From assembly GCA_905331475.1 (NCBI GenBank), contig CAJNYU010000499.1, positions 19,300-83,299 on the forward strand: DNA of 64,000 nt, written 5' to 3'. The translations under genes and the position numbers were made by a program. How positions within the stretch are numbered: the first letter of the stretch is position 1; every line of letters begins with the position of its first letter. Below the pieces are notes generated by a model. The model was given only the letters and a program-made list of their open reading frames with translations, did not search any database and was not told the origin of the DNA. Source of the DNA: Rotaria socialis. Its lineage: Eukaryota; Rotifera; Eurotatoria; Philodinida; Philodinidae. This document shows, one piece after another, positions 1 through 10,620 of the stretch.

Positions 1-262
1 ACATGGGTAGACAATAGAGAGATATAATTCAACGAATCATTGGTAAGGTTATTCAGGCATATTCTAATTATTAAAACCATTATTTTTCTGCACAATAATG
101 TATGTACATACGCGGGTTCATGGAAATTTCCAATACAATGATACGTGTCTATTATTTATATCGAATTAATATTGTTTTAACTTCATTCGTTATTATTAAC
201 CATTCCCAGGTCGAGAAACCCCACACCGAGTACAAGTAGCAGTTTATTTTTTCAATTCGGAA

Positions 263-848
263 ATGATCGATAAATTCTCGTGCCTTAAGAAGCCAGCAGA
301 TAAATTTATATGTGGACCATGTATGTGGGCGTGGGTGTGGGCACCTCTAATACCACTAATTATATGGGGTTTAGTTAGTGCTAATTCGTATAGAGAAAAA
401 CAATATGAACGGAGTCAGTATACAAATACAAGCTGCCAATTACTGAAATATTCGTACTCAATTGGCTCTTGTGAAAATTGTGGTGAATATCAATGTTACA
501 AATACAAATGTTATAATGAACAATTTGATGTTTTGTATTATGTTTGGTGGGGAAAACATATTTACGCCACAATTACAACTAACGATTCTCGTGAACAGCA
601 CCCGAATCAACAAGTACCAAACTTCAAATCTTCTTCTATCACAAAACTATGAATCCTTATGTTTCAATATTTAGATCGGCAGTACTTATCAGTGTTTCCA
701 TAAAAGTGTCGGTGTTACTTCCGTCAAGTGGGATCTGCCCACCGGAAAAAGTTTCTTAATTCAATTTTGGGTCGCTGTTACATTGTTTATCATCAATATT
801 TTGCTCATTCCCATGATTTGCCGTCTGCAATATATGGAATACCAATGA
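263..848 (+). CDS. Small two-pass membrane protein, cysteine-rich (hypothetical)
   Basis: Two exons, 263-613 and 675-848, joined by a 61 nt phase-0 intron (donor gtacca, acceptor atttag), give 174 residues. Without splicing the first frame ends at 652 and the second membrane segment is lost. A hydrophobic segment lies at residues ~22-40, followed by a Cys/Tyr-rich loop with C-x2-C-x4-C-x4-C spacing. A second hydrophobic segment lies near residues 145-165 (about 780-830). The layout suggests a small protein with two membrane passes around a disulfide-bonded loop. I do not recognise a characterised family and assign no function. The stretch at 318-344 that encodes W and V residues happens to be a run of telomere-like TGTGGG units. 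Confidence 0.6.
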
Positions 849-1331
849 GACTTGTATAAACCATTAATTTATAACCAAGAGAAACAATAGAATTCTTTTA
901 TTCGAAAATTTTTCTTCCAGAAGTATACCACGATTTATTTTGCTAATCAAATTGTTCATTTTAAAGTCAAAATAATCTTTTCTATACAATCCTAATCAGA
1001 ATTGTTGTGTGCATCGCTAGTTATAGAAGATTCTAGAGCAGTTTCATGTAACATAACTTTGTTTTACAAGAAAAATTTCAGTGTCTTATATCAGTATGAC
1101 TGGCTCTCTTGAACAAATTTGATATTATTATTGATCTATCAAAGGAGTTATTTATTATATGCATGTATATATTTAAAAAAAAACATGGGTTTAACACTAT
1201 GCGCAGACATAGCTACCCAGTCAGACAAGCAACGAAAAATAACGCGTAAAAACGAATAAAAATCGCAAAAATGTGCGGTTTTTATTCGTTTTTATGCGTT
1301 ATTTTTCGTTGCTTGTCTGACTGGGTAGATA
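849..1331. other. Intergenic, holds a hairpin element
   Basis: AT-rich spacer between the membrane-protein gene and the 3' end of the UNC-45 gene on the other strand. Apart from the long inverted repeat at 1213-1328 I see no gene in it. The repeat ends 4 bases before the UNC-45 stop codon, so it lies in the 3' UTR or termination region of that gene. Confidence 0.5.
1213..1328. repeat. Near-perfect 116 bp palindrome (foldback/MITE-like)
   Basis: Arms of 55 nt (1213-1267 and 1274-1328) are reverse complements with two mismatches, around a 6 nt loop. The outer end is ctacccagtcagacaagcaa and its complement closes the right side. No coding potential and no clear target-site duplication. The likely identity is a miniature foldback transposon or a recently formed palindrome. 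Confidence 0.85.
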
Positions 1332-4300
1332 TTAATCTGCAGTAGCTGTTTCATCTTCTTCTTTGATTGTATCGCTTTTATTACGTTGAATAAGACCGTA
1401 TTTCAAACATACTCCAACAATATCGGAAGCAATTTTACGATTCTAAAATAAAAGAAAAGAAATCTCATTTTACATAATCAACTGGAAGTTTAATAATTCT
1501 ATTCTTTAAAATTAAAAGATATATCATTAACGTTATTTTTTCCAAATTGTCATGCTTTGCTGCTCACAGCAATCAAAGTCGAGTATGAAACGTCCTAATT
1601 ATAACCGTATCATAATTGAAATCATTTTTATTTGCCAGAAAATATACAAAGTTACTATATATTTAGCCTTGATTTACTGTAATTCGAAACGAAGAACACT
1701 TCGAAAAAAACCGTGAACCATATCAACATAAAAGGAAGAAAAAATACGTAAATATGTATTTTAAATGCATTCTTTCTGTACCTTAGGAGACTAGAAGAAA
1801 CAAATTACGAAATAGGTCTAACTCATACACTAAAACATTACCTCCAATGGTGCCAGTCTTCAAACCGGTTTATGAAAAATATTGAAAAAACCCTTCGTGT
1901 TCACAAACTAAAGAAATCTCGTTCAGTAGATCAAATAATTCTGATGATTATTAGAAGTGAAAGAAATAGCTAGGCTGTACTAATGTGCCAGTGTACTAAT
2001 ACTTAAGAGATGACTAGATTTAAAATGAAAACTGGTTAGAATCGATAATTTAAACATACCTTTTCATTGACTAGTCGATCATCTTTTATTTCTTGAATAG
2101 CAAATAGAACGTCCATTAATTCAGTTTCTACAACACGTACTGCAAGTTCTTTATCAGCTTTCACTATATTGCGAACTATATAAAGAGCTCGAAACTGTAA
2201 ATCAAGATTGTTACAAGCACATAATTGTTTAAAAATTTCAAAAAATGCTTTAACCTAAAAAGAAGACAAAACATAAAATTATTCTTCAAAAAAAAAAAAA
2301 AATACAAACATCAAGCATTTTGTTACAAATAACTCGATTTTCTTTAATTAAATCATTCAAACGTTGACGTTCTTCTGCTTCTAAATTTAAATCTTTTATG
2401 TGTTCAATATCAGCTTGTAACGATGATAGAACAGCTAATGTTCCCATAGCTGCTTTTATTAACGATTCATCGTCGCCACCACAATAGAGCACTAACAATT
2501 TAATGCGATCGTTCTCACCAGTAAAATTTTTCATAACCTTGTGGAGAAAAACAAATTAGAATGATCAAGTTAAAACAATCATCAATTGATTTACTTCTTC
2601 TTGAATCACTAAATTACACATACATTCCGTTGCAGCTCGTCGTAACATTGGATGTTCTTCAAACATATATTGTTCTATACTTGAAAATCCACCTTCTTTC
2701 AAAATGCGTTTTCTAACACTTTCACCAATACTGGCTAAATTTGTTACAGCCATCAAAGCTTCAAAATTTTCTAATGCAGTATGTTCGATTCGTAAAAGTT
2801 TTATTATTGGTCGAACAAGTTCAAGCATCTGAAACGTAAGATTATGTTTCGAATAAAAATCGATTCTAATGAATGACATACTCGTTGACCAGGAAAAGCA
2901 ATTTCCGGATTTGTTGTTATAGTTATTTTAGCTAAGGCTTGAGTTGCTTTTGTCATACCAACAGACGTTCCTTCGAGAGCAAGCGGAAGTAATGCCTAAA
3001 ACAAAAATAAAGAACTTTTTAGAAAATGAATCAGTCTACACATTTTGACTTCTACAAAAAAAAGATAATATTGAGGAATAATTATTAAACGAAACAGAAG
3101 ATCTAACTAACGAATTATAGGTACAAGTGCCCACTATATAACTAATCTCTTACGAATTAAAAAAACTGTCTACTAGGAAACTTTCTTTGACATACTTTAG
3201 CTCCGCCACCAGCCACGATCGCTCCGCGATATTTTTCATTTTCACAAAGACCAAGAAATACTCTAAAAAAAAGAAATATGCATAACTTACGAATTTCATT
3301 TGCATTCCTACCGAGCTATTTGTTCTCGACAATTTTCACTTTTATGTTTACATAATTGTACTAGAACGGGAATGATTCCAGCTTCGATTAATTTTCGTCG
3401 GCGTTCATTAAAAAATGCTTTTTCATCCTACATAAAATCACATTGAATTCTATCCGCTATCTTTATTATTTAAATTTACTTTTGGGTGTTCTTTTGGTAT
3501 ATGTTGTTTAGCATAGGTAGCTAATTCCAACATTTCTTTGTCCGGCTTGTGTATATCATATGTATTGGTTAAATTAACGAGTATTGTCGTTATAGAATAT
3601 AGAACATGTGCATCTGGACATTGACATAAAGTAAAAAGAGCTTTTAATGCTGCTAGATTATCTGCAAGTTCTTCTTTAACATCAGCATCCAGTGTTAGAT
3701 AAGCTAGGCCATCGGCTGACCATCGACGAATATCAAAACTTTGACTCGTTGTTAATAATCTAAGAAAACAAATAATAGTTCAATGCACGATGAATAAAAT
3801 TCTTTCTTTTTATATACTTGCAACATGCACGGCCAAGTGTTTGACATGAACCTTCTGCGACAACATTTGTACTTGCATCAGTACCTTTACTTGATGCAAT
3901 TTTTGATAAACCCTAAAACATTAAGTATAAAAACTAAGCAACATTCTAGATTAAGTTCGCTACGTACCACAAGAGCAAGTACTCTAATATCTTCATTGGC
4001 TGATCGATAGAGATTTTTAAGAATATCTGCACCTTGCGCTAAAATACCAGCTGCTTTATCTTTTTTCGATGCTGATAAAACAATAGCTTCAACGGCAATA
4101 CGCTAATTATATAAAAATGCAAGTTGAAATAGAATGAAAATAAAGTTTATTGCTAAAATTACTTCTTGCAATGAATCATTGGAACCAGCCATTTGTATCA
4201 TTAAATCTACTAAATTTTGATTACCTAAGATTGCATTACCGGTCTCAAAAGGACCTTGTAAAAGAACAGACAAGACAGATATTGTTCGTACTCGTGATGC

Positions 4301-6155
4301 GATATCATCCTTTTCACGTAATGCTCTAAAAAAATAATAGAGAATTTAATCAATCGATTTTTTAATCTATCTCCGACCAAATCAACTTACTTAACAAATT
4401 CGATACATTCATTATTGAATTCTTCGCGTTCTTTATCTGAACATAAATCATTGTAGACAACGCTAAGTGCGCATGAGATGTACATTTTTGTTTGTTCTGT
4501 TATTGGATATGCTTTTTTATCATTATCAGGTAAGTTAGGCACCGTTGCTGCTACTCGGAGTACTTTGGGTACACCTATTCAAATAGAAAAGGCAAAAGTT
4601 TAAATACAACAATGTTCAATACTTAACTTGTAATTAATAAAAACAATATTTCCTACTTATAGAATTCATTTCCCCTTCCTCCTGTGTCTGAATTTCAATT
4701 CAGAATGACTGCTTTTTAAACCCGCTTATAATAAATAATTATTCGATTTTTCCCCGAATTTCTCATTAGTAAGTTCAATAAATACCTGAGACAATAAATT
4801 TACTAGTCCAATTACAACCATTTGCTCGGTCAACAAATTTCGCAACAAGATCAAGACAACAATCACGACCAATAGCTGGGCACGTTTTATCATCAATGAA
4901 TTCAACGAGCATACGAAATATATTATTAATAAATTCAATTACAGGTTGATCTAAAATTTCAAATTCCTGTTGAATTCTACCAAAAACAAGTCAAGAAAAA
5001 AAACCCAATACCGAAGTTAAAAGGTACATTAATAGGTTTACGAATTTTTCGACGGTTTTCAAGATCACATATAGACATAATTATGTTATGAACTAAAATA
5101 GTTGTACATGCAGGAATCTCTGTATCATTCATTGCTAAACAACGACCCATCAATGGAACACCAAGTTTATTGTAGACCAATTCAGCCTAGAGAAAAAAAT
5201 ACTTGCGATTAGCATCTGTTGTAATTCTGAATTTTTTTTTCTAATAAATTATGAAATTAGAAGAACGCAAAGAGTCGATTGTAAACTGAGATTTTCTTCC
5301 ATATATAATTCTTACTCGTTTATATGAATTTTTGACAATTGAAGCCAATACTCTTACAGTGCCAAGAATAGTAATTCGTTCGTTTGCTTGAATACATTCT
5401 TTTATTTGTTGTAGATCAGAATCATAAGCAAGAATTCCTTCTGCACCAGAATCTTCACGTGAGATAACAAGAAGATTGTTCAATGCCTTAAAGATAATAA
5501 TAACGAATTATTTGAAGAAAAATTTTGCGTATATTTATTTACTGTTTCTTGATTTAAGTTTGTATTGATAGCTTCGAACATTTCTTGTATTTGAGATTTT
5601 ATTTGTGTTCTTTGAGTATGCTTTAGAAAAAGAAGACGAGTTCAATTATTATTCTATTTCAGCTTTCATACTTTGTTTTCGGTACTATCACGTAATTTTC
5701 TTAGCAGACTATTTGTTTGTTCATCAGCTGCATTACCTTTCGGTGAGATTGATATTAAACGTTGTGCATCTGATATAGCTTCATTTAATCTTCCTAATCG
5801 TTCAAATGCACTCGAACGACGATATAAAGATTTTTCATCAGCAGGCGTATATTCAAGAGCTGGAGTTTTTAAATGACAAGAGAAAACAATGTATAAATTT
5901 AACGCTCCATTCTATTTTACCTCGTGTGGCATCTTCAATAGCTTCTTCATATTGATTTAAATGAATAAAACATTGTGCACGATTGCTGTAACATTTTGTG
6001 AAATCAGTTTTTGTTGTTTCAGATAATGGAAGATCAGCAAGAAGATTTATTGCGTCCGAATATCGATCAATTGCTTCTTGAAATTTGCCTTGTTTAAATA
6101 CTTGATTACCTTGTTCGCGAAGTTCTCCGGGATTATTATTAGAAGACGAAGTCAT
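1332..6155 (-). CDS. unc-45: UNC-45 myosin chaperone (TPR plus UCS/armadillo)
   Basis: Eighteen exons all keep frame and give ~977 residues (animal UNC-45 proteins are ~930-960). Exons: 6155-5921, 5859-5672, 5620-5543, 5486-5316, 5186-5028, 4966-4786, 4574-4391, 4325-4163, 4102-3968, 3912-3818, 3759-3480, 3427-3312, 3262-3196, 2995-2882, 2828-2595, 2537-2310, 2254-2060, 1442-1332. Residues ~1-140 form three TPRs, which bind Hsp90/Hsp70 C-termini in the family. The rest is armadillo-like, ending in the UCS domain that binds and folds myosin heads. Diagnostic blocks are [20 protein letters not shown] (exon 11), [27 protein letters not shown] and [11 protein letters not shown] (exon 15), and LKYGLIQRN at the C-terminus. 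No domain is missing. The intron after residue N at 5028 needs acceptor caacag at 4967; a nearer AG gives a stop. Confidence 0.97.
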
Positions 6156-7470
6156 TACTTTTTATCTAAAATGAATGAAATATTCAATTCAATTGTAATT
6201 TTTAAAAGTATTTTATGATGCTCGAAAACTTTAATGAAAACGCTTTTTATCGCCGACGAATTTCGAGCATTGTCCAGAGATAAAAAAAAGAATATTGAAT
6301 GTGAGTAGACTATGAAACGATAGAAAATAAATGTTCCATGATCATAGAAATGAAAGCAGTAGAACAGATGAATCTAAGTGATGCCGTGGACGTGTCATAA
6401 AAATCTAGTGACTATCTATATCACCTACCTGGTTCAAAAATCATAAAAGAAAAGTCATTTATTAATTTTTTTGTTTAAAGTTTGAAAATTATGACAAAAA
6501 ATCGACTACAACCCTGAGTGAAATCCATTTTTATATGTCGATTTGAGATTAACTAAATGAAATTTTATAAGACGTATCCCATGCTTAATCATATAAAATG
6601 ATGACTAATCTTCACTCAAGATACCCTAGAGAGAGAGAAAGAACTGTTTCATGAAGAAAAGGAAGTTAAGAATACATGAAAATTTTTGAAGCAATAAATA
6701 TGTTCACCTTTTGATAGTTTCAACTTTTCTCTCTATGAGAAGCATGCAGTGTTTAGCAAAAATTGACTTGTAAACCAATAAGAATATATTTGTTTGTTTC
6801 AAACATTTCTAAGGCGTTAATCTTTTTTTTTCCGCTTGTTTTATTTGTCATTTTGTTTGTCCGGTATACAAATAATGCTTGATTTCTTCATCGAGACGAG
6901 AAATATCACACATAATTTCGTATTCTTCCTTTTCAACAGATATCGAATAATTTAAAATACGTGAAATAGATTTTCTATATTCTGATTCTCAACCATAGAT
7001 ATTCATTAAGGGGAGGGGAGGGGTCTTCTTTTTGATTCTTCAGTGGCTCGATGAGACGTGAAAAAGCAGAAAAATAAATTCTTACGGAAATACACTAAAG
7101 ACTTTACATCTCTGCTGAAATTTGAGTCGAACAATCCTTAAAATAACCCAAATGAATGCTTAATGATCCTATTAATTCATTCTGGCTGCTTTTTTTGAAC
7201 AACATTTTACTTCAAAAATAGTTAAACTATATTAAAATCAAAATTTCCGCCATCTATCGCTTAAAATTAGCTTTACAATCCTTATAAATCAAACATAAAT
7301 AGATTCTAAACTCAATTTCATTCAAAACTTACTATCAAAGGTGGCGGTTTAACCTAAGAATAAATAAATAAGTAAATAAAAATGAAAACAGGTGACCAAT
7401 CAGAATGATTGATGTCAAATAAACACATCCATTGACTCGATCGTTTATATCAAAACTTCAAATCATCATT
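6156..7470. other. Intergenic between divergent genes
   Basis: About 1.3 kb of AT-rich sequence between the UNC-45 start (minus) and the WDR91-like start (plus), so it should hold both promoters. No open frame here shows family similarity. A purine-rich aggggaggggagggg run sits at 7010-7023. No TATA box or other motif can be assigned with confidence. Confidence 0.4.
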
Positions 7471-8365
7471 ATGGCCACATCATTTACGTGTATCAATGAT
7501 CTTATTCGTGAGTATTTTCAATATCGTAATTTAACATCAACGTCACGTACATTCGATAATGAACTATCGAAATTACCTTTTGTACAATATCGTGCTGATC
7601 TTATTATTGAACGATTAACAATTCATATTCATCAATTTGAAATAAATAATTTAATCGATTATTGGACACAAATCGAACAGCATCTTTTATCAACACTAGC
7701 CATTGAATCTCAACGATTAATAGATGTATTTAAAAAAATTCGTATTAATCTCTATCGCTGTTATTTAATGCATGCAGTTCAATCATCAAAAATGGATAAA
7801 ATAAATGAATTTTTTGAGCGTTTAACAAAATTTTTACAACAAACAAACGAATGGACAAAAGAATGGTTTACATTGCCATTCATTAAAAATCCAGAAGAAA
7901 ACTCAATATTTCAAGTTTATTTTTCTAAACAATGGAATGAACTGTTTTGGACTTCATTACAAAATTTTTTATCTATAGCTTTCTATCAGTAAGTCGCCCA
8001 TAGAAAAAAATGATCTTTATTTCATTTGTCTTTGTAGTATGTCTCAACCTTTAATGTGTTCTATGGATGAAGATAACTCTCAAACATTCACAGATTTAAT
8101 CAACCTTCAATCGACAATACCAAAACCTTTAATACTATCATCTAGTGTAAATATAAAATTTATAACAAAAACGAAATTGTCTTTTTCTATTGAATAGAAT
8201 ATGAATCCATCGAAGATTTCATTCGCTGAAACATTCGAAGATGAACAATTATCTATGACTGAACAATTTCCTCAATCAAATGTAACAATATTTTCTAAAT
8301 TACGAAGTAAATTTATGCCAACTATGAAACAAAATCAAGCTGCAACGTCTCAAAGTACCGATTGA
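7471..8365 (+). CDS. WDR91-like protein, N-terminal region only
   Basis: Exons 7471-7988, 8038-8146 and 8198-8365 give 264 residues. The N-terminus follows the start of animal WDR91: INDLIREYFQYRNLTSTSRTFD, then NLIDYWTQIEQHLLS, the block YFSKQWNELFWTSLQNFLSI, and MSQPL after the first intron. WDR91 works on endosomes as a regulator of PI3P/Rab7 conversion, and its N-terminal region mediates self-association and partner binding. Family members are ~750 residues with C-terminal WD40 repeats. Here the frame stops at 8363 and no WD repeat follows in the next 1.5 kb. I chose the ATG at 7471 because family members start just before this block; an in-frame ATG at 7432 adds 13 residues. It could be a real short paralogue or a truncated gene. 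Confidence 0.8.
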
Positions 8366-9919
8366 TTTTCTATGTTTTCATCAATAATGTGCCATTTTTT
8401 TTTGTCCAGATCAACTACAATCGTTATTGACTTGTTCTACAACAGATGATTCAATACGTTCATAAGTTTTATCATCCTCAAACAAATACGGATGTTTTCG
8501 CCTGATGAAGATGTACTCAACTAGCTCGAAAAAGCAATCCAACTTCGATTTAGATACATCATTTTGATGAAGAACAAGACTATTATGTGGTTTATTAATA
8601 GTGAACAACACAAAATTAGTCAGTGACAACAAATAGATCTGATCTTTTTATTTTTACTTTTGAATAAAAAACAAAGCAAATATTTATTTCATTACATTTT
8701 AAAACTTGAAATTTCCTAAATCGTCTGTCCATCTATTCTGTGAATGAACATCAATCTATCGAGTTAAGTGATAATAACAAGGATACGAAATCATTCAATG
8801 AAACGATTTTGTATTGAGTATCAGTTAACTATTAATAATTTCGTTTGATTTTATCGTGAGATATGGTAATTTAAATTAAAAAAAAAACTCTAGTCGTAAG
8901 GGACTACCCAGAATCATTTATTAACTATGGTTATGTTTCAGCACACCCAAACCGTATTATTGATTGACAATGTGCAATGTAATGATAGTTGATCTGATCA
9001 TTTTTGTTTTAAATAAGAAAGTTGACGAAGTTTTGGAATGCTATATACCAGAGACGTGCACAGGACAAGATTTTTCGTCCTGTCATTACCTGTCCTGCTG
9101 GCTACTTTGGTCCTGGCGGGCGTCAGAGCAGGACAAAAATCGAAATCTCATCCTGTCCTCCAGGACAGGGCAGGACAGCAGGATCGCCCTGTCCTGTGCA
9201 CGTCTCTGCTATGTACTGTGTTCAGTCTCTATAGCTGATATAGAAATGAATACTATAGCGAAGAGTAGACAGTTAAATACCAGCTCCTGAAGAACCATTG
9301 ATTGTGATGTACATTCTTTCGAATTACATGAAATTATTAGTCTATTTTAATTAGCTTTGCATGATTTATTCAACAAATAAAGACCCACGATTCTCTGTGG
9401 ACTTTTATCGTATAAATTAGATTGATTTTTGTTTCATAGATAATTTAATGCCTCGAAATCTTCTCAGAATGTCCATTATAATTTGTGATCATTAGTCGAT
9501 AAATCCTGTCAAACATAAATATTTCAATTAATAGATCTGTTGACAAACAATACATGTAGAGATAATTTAAAAAATATGAATGATTTAGTCTTGCTTTTTA
9601 ATGTGAATGGAATGGAACGAAACATAGAATGAAAGACAAGAAATATAAGAATGTTAAGAATGATAGCTATGTTTGAAGTGATAAGTCAATTGTTTGTTAA
9701 TTAAATCTTCTTTTTTTAAAATGCATTGATTCGACATGGTCGATCGTCTAGAATCAAATAATTTAACATTAATTATACGAATAATATTCTTTGTTTTCGC
9801 TTTAGAAAAGGAGCAATGAGAATTCCACCTTTGCACTTTCTACAAGACTCCGGAAAAACAAACGTCATAAAACTTTGATGGCTATCGAAATAATATATTT
9901 ACTTGATTTAGAAATTGGA
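8366..9919. other. Intergenic, mostly without signal
   Basis: No gene seen between the WDR91-like stop and the minus-strand membrane-protein gene. The open frames at 8964-9290 arise from the GC-richer inverted repeat at 9050-9207 and are not genes. Confidence 0.45.
9050..9207. repeat. Inverted-repeat element rich in CAGGACA motifs
   Basis: The ends agagacgtgcacaggaca (9050-9067) and tgtcctgtgcacgtctct (9190-9207) are exact inverted copies. Inside are many aggaca/tgtcct units in both orientations. GC content is clearly above the surrounding DNA. This fits a non-autonomous MITE-like element, possibly with a subterminal repeat array. The flanks gctata and gctatg may be a degenerate target duplication, but this is weak. 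Confidence 0.75.
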
Positions 9920-10620
9920 TCATTTAGTACTGGGACGAGTTGTTGCTAGAAAAATAAAAATATAATTTATTTTCATTCTTCAGCATTTAGAAAAACTTAC
10001 TCCGAGTTGTTGGACGTTGAGTAGCTGATTTTGCTAATAAAAAGAAAACAGAATAGAAATTTTCAATTTCATTTATCTATTTACTTTTGGCTGCATCAGG
10101 ATTTTGATTACTGAAACTTTCAACTCGTCGTGCGAGTTCATCTTTAAGGTCCCAAACACGATTGGCTAAATCACGGCCAAGCACCACAGCTGTTTCACTT
10201 AAACGATTTAGATGTTTAGGTAAATCTTTAAAAACTTGTTCAACCATAACACCTTAAAAAAGAAAATTTTCTTCAAAAATTTTTCTTTAATATTCGCTAT
10301 ACCATATTCCTTGCCATAGGGTTGTTTAAAATGATGACCGACTAAGTCAGGTAAGATCGTTGCTAAATAGATTAAAATAAAGTTTGTAAATTAAAATTAA
10401 ATTTTTCTAACGTACCAACAACAACACCCGACACAAAAACAAATGTATAAACAAACATGGAACAACAAAATGAGCGTCCTTTTGGCTTGCTTGGAACTTT
10501 CTTTGCTGCTTGTTCATTCATATATGATTTCGCGTTTTTTGTGCCGTCTCTTGACTAGACACAAAGAAAAAATTATTAATATTTTTGCAGAAAAAAGATT
10601 TATGCGAAATTTCCTACCAT
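9920..10620 (-). CDS. Small single-pass membrane protein (hypothetical)
   Basis: Six exons (10620-10618, 10554-10416, 10362-10303, 10252-10085, 10033-10001, 9945-9920) keep one frame and give 142 residues. The first coding exon is only the ATG, followed directly by donor gtagg. The protein has a basic N-terminus (KKVPSKPKGR), one strongly hydrophobic segment (residues ~30-48, SMFVYTFVFVSGVVV), an amphipathic stretch (NRVWDLKDELARRVESF) and a Thr/Arg/Pro tail. I do not recognise the family. The single membrane anchor and helical tail would suit a small organelle membrane protein, but this is inference. Confidence 0.65.

Noticed and set aside
318..344. Telomere-like repeat run inside the first gene.
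   Set aside because: It lies in a coding exon encoding a plausible membrane segment edge (WAWVWAP) and has no inverted partner; probably coincidence.
5673..5876. Plus-strand open frame of 67 codons.
   Set aside because: It is the antisense of UNC-45 exon 2 (TPR).
7432..7470. Upstream in-frame ATG as start of the WDR91-like protein.
   Set aside because: Family members start just before the INDLIREY block; the extra 13 residues have no support.
9022..9290. Overlapping plus-strand open frames.
   Set aside because: They lie in the GC-rich inverted repeat and use three frames equally; not coding-like.
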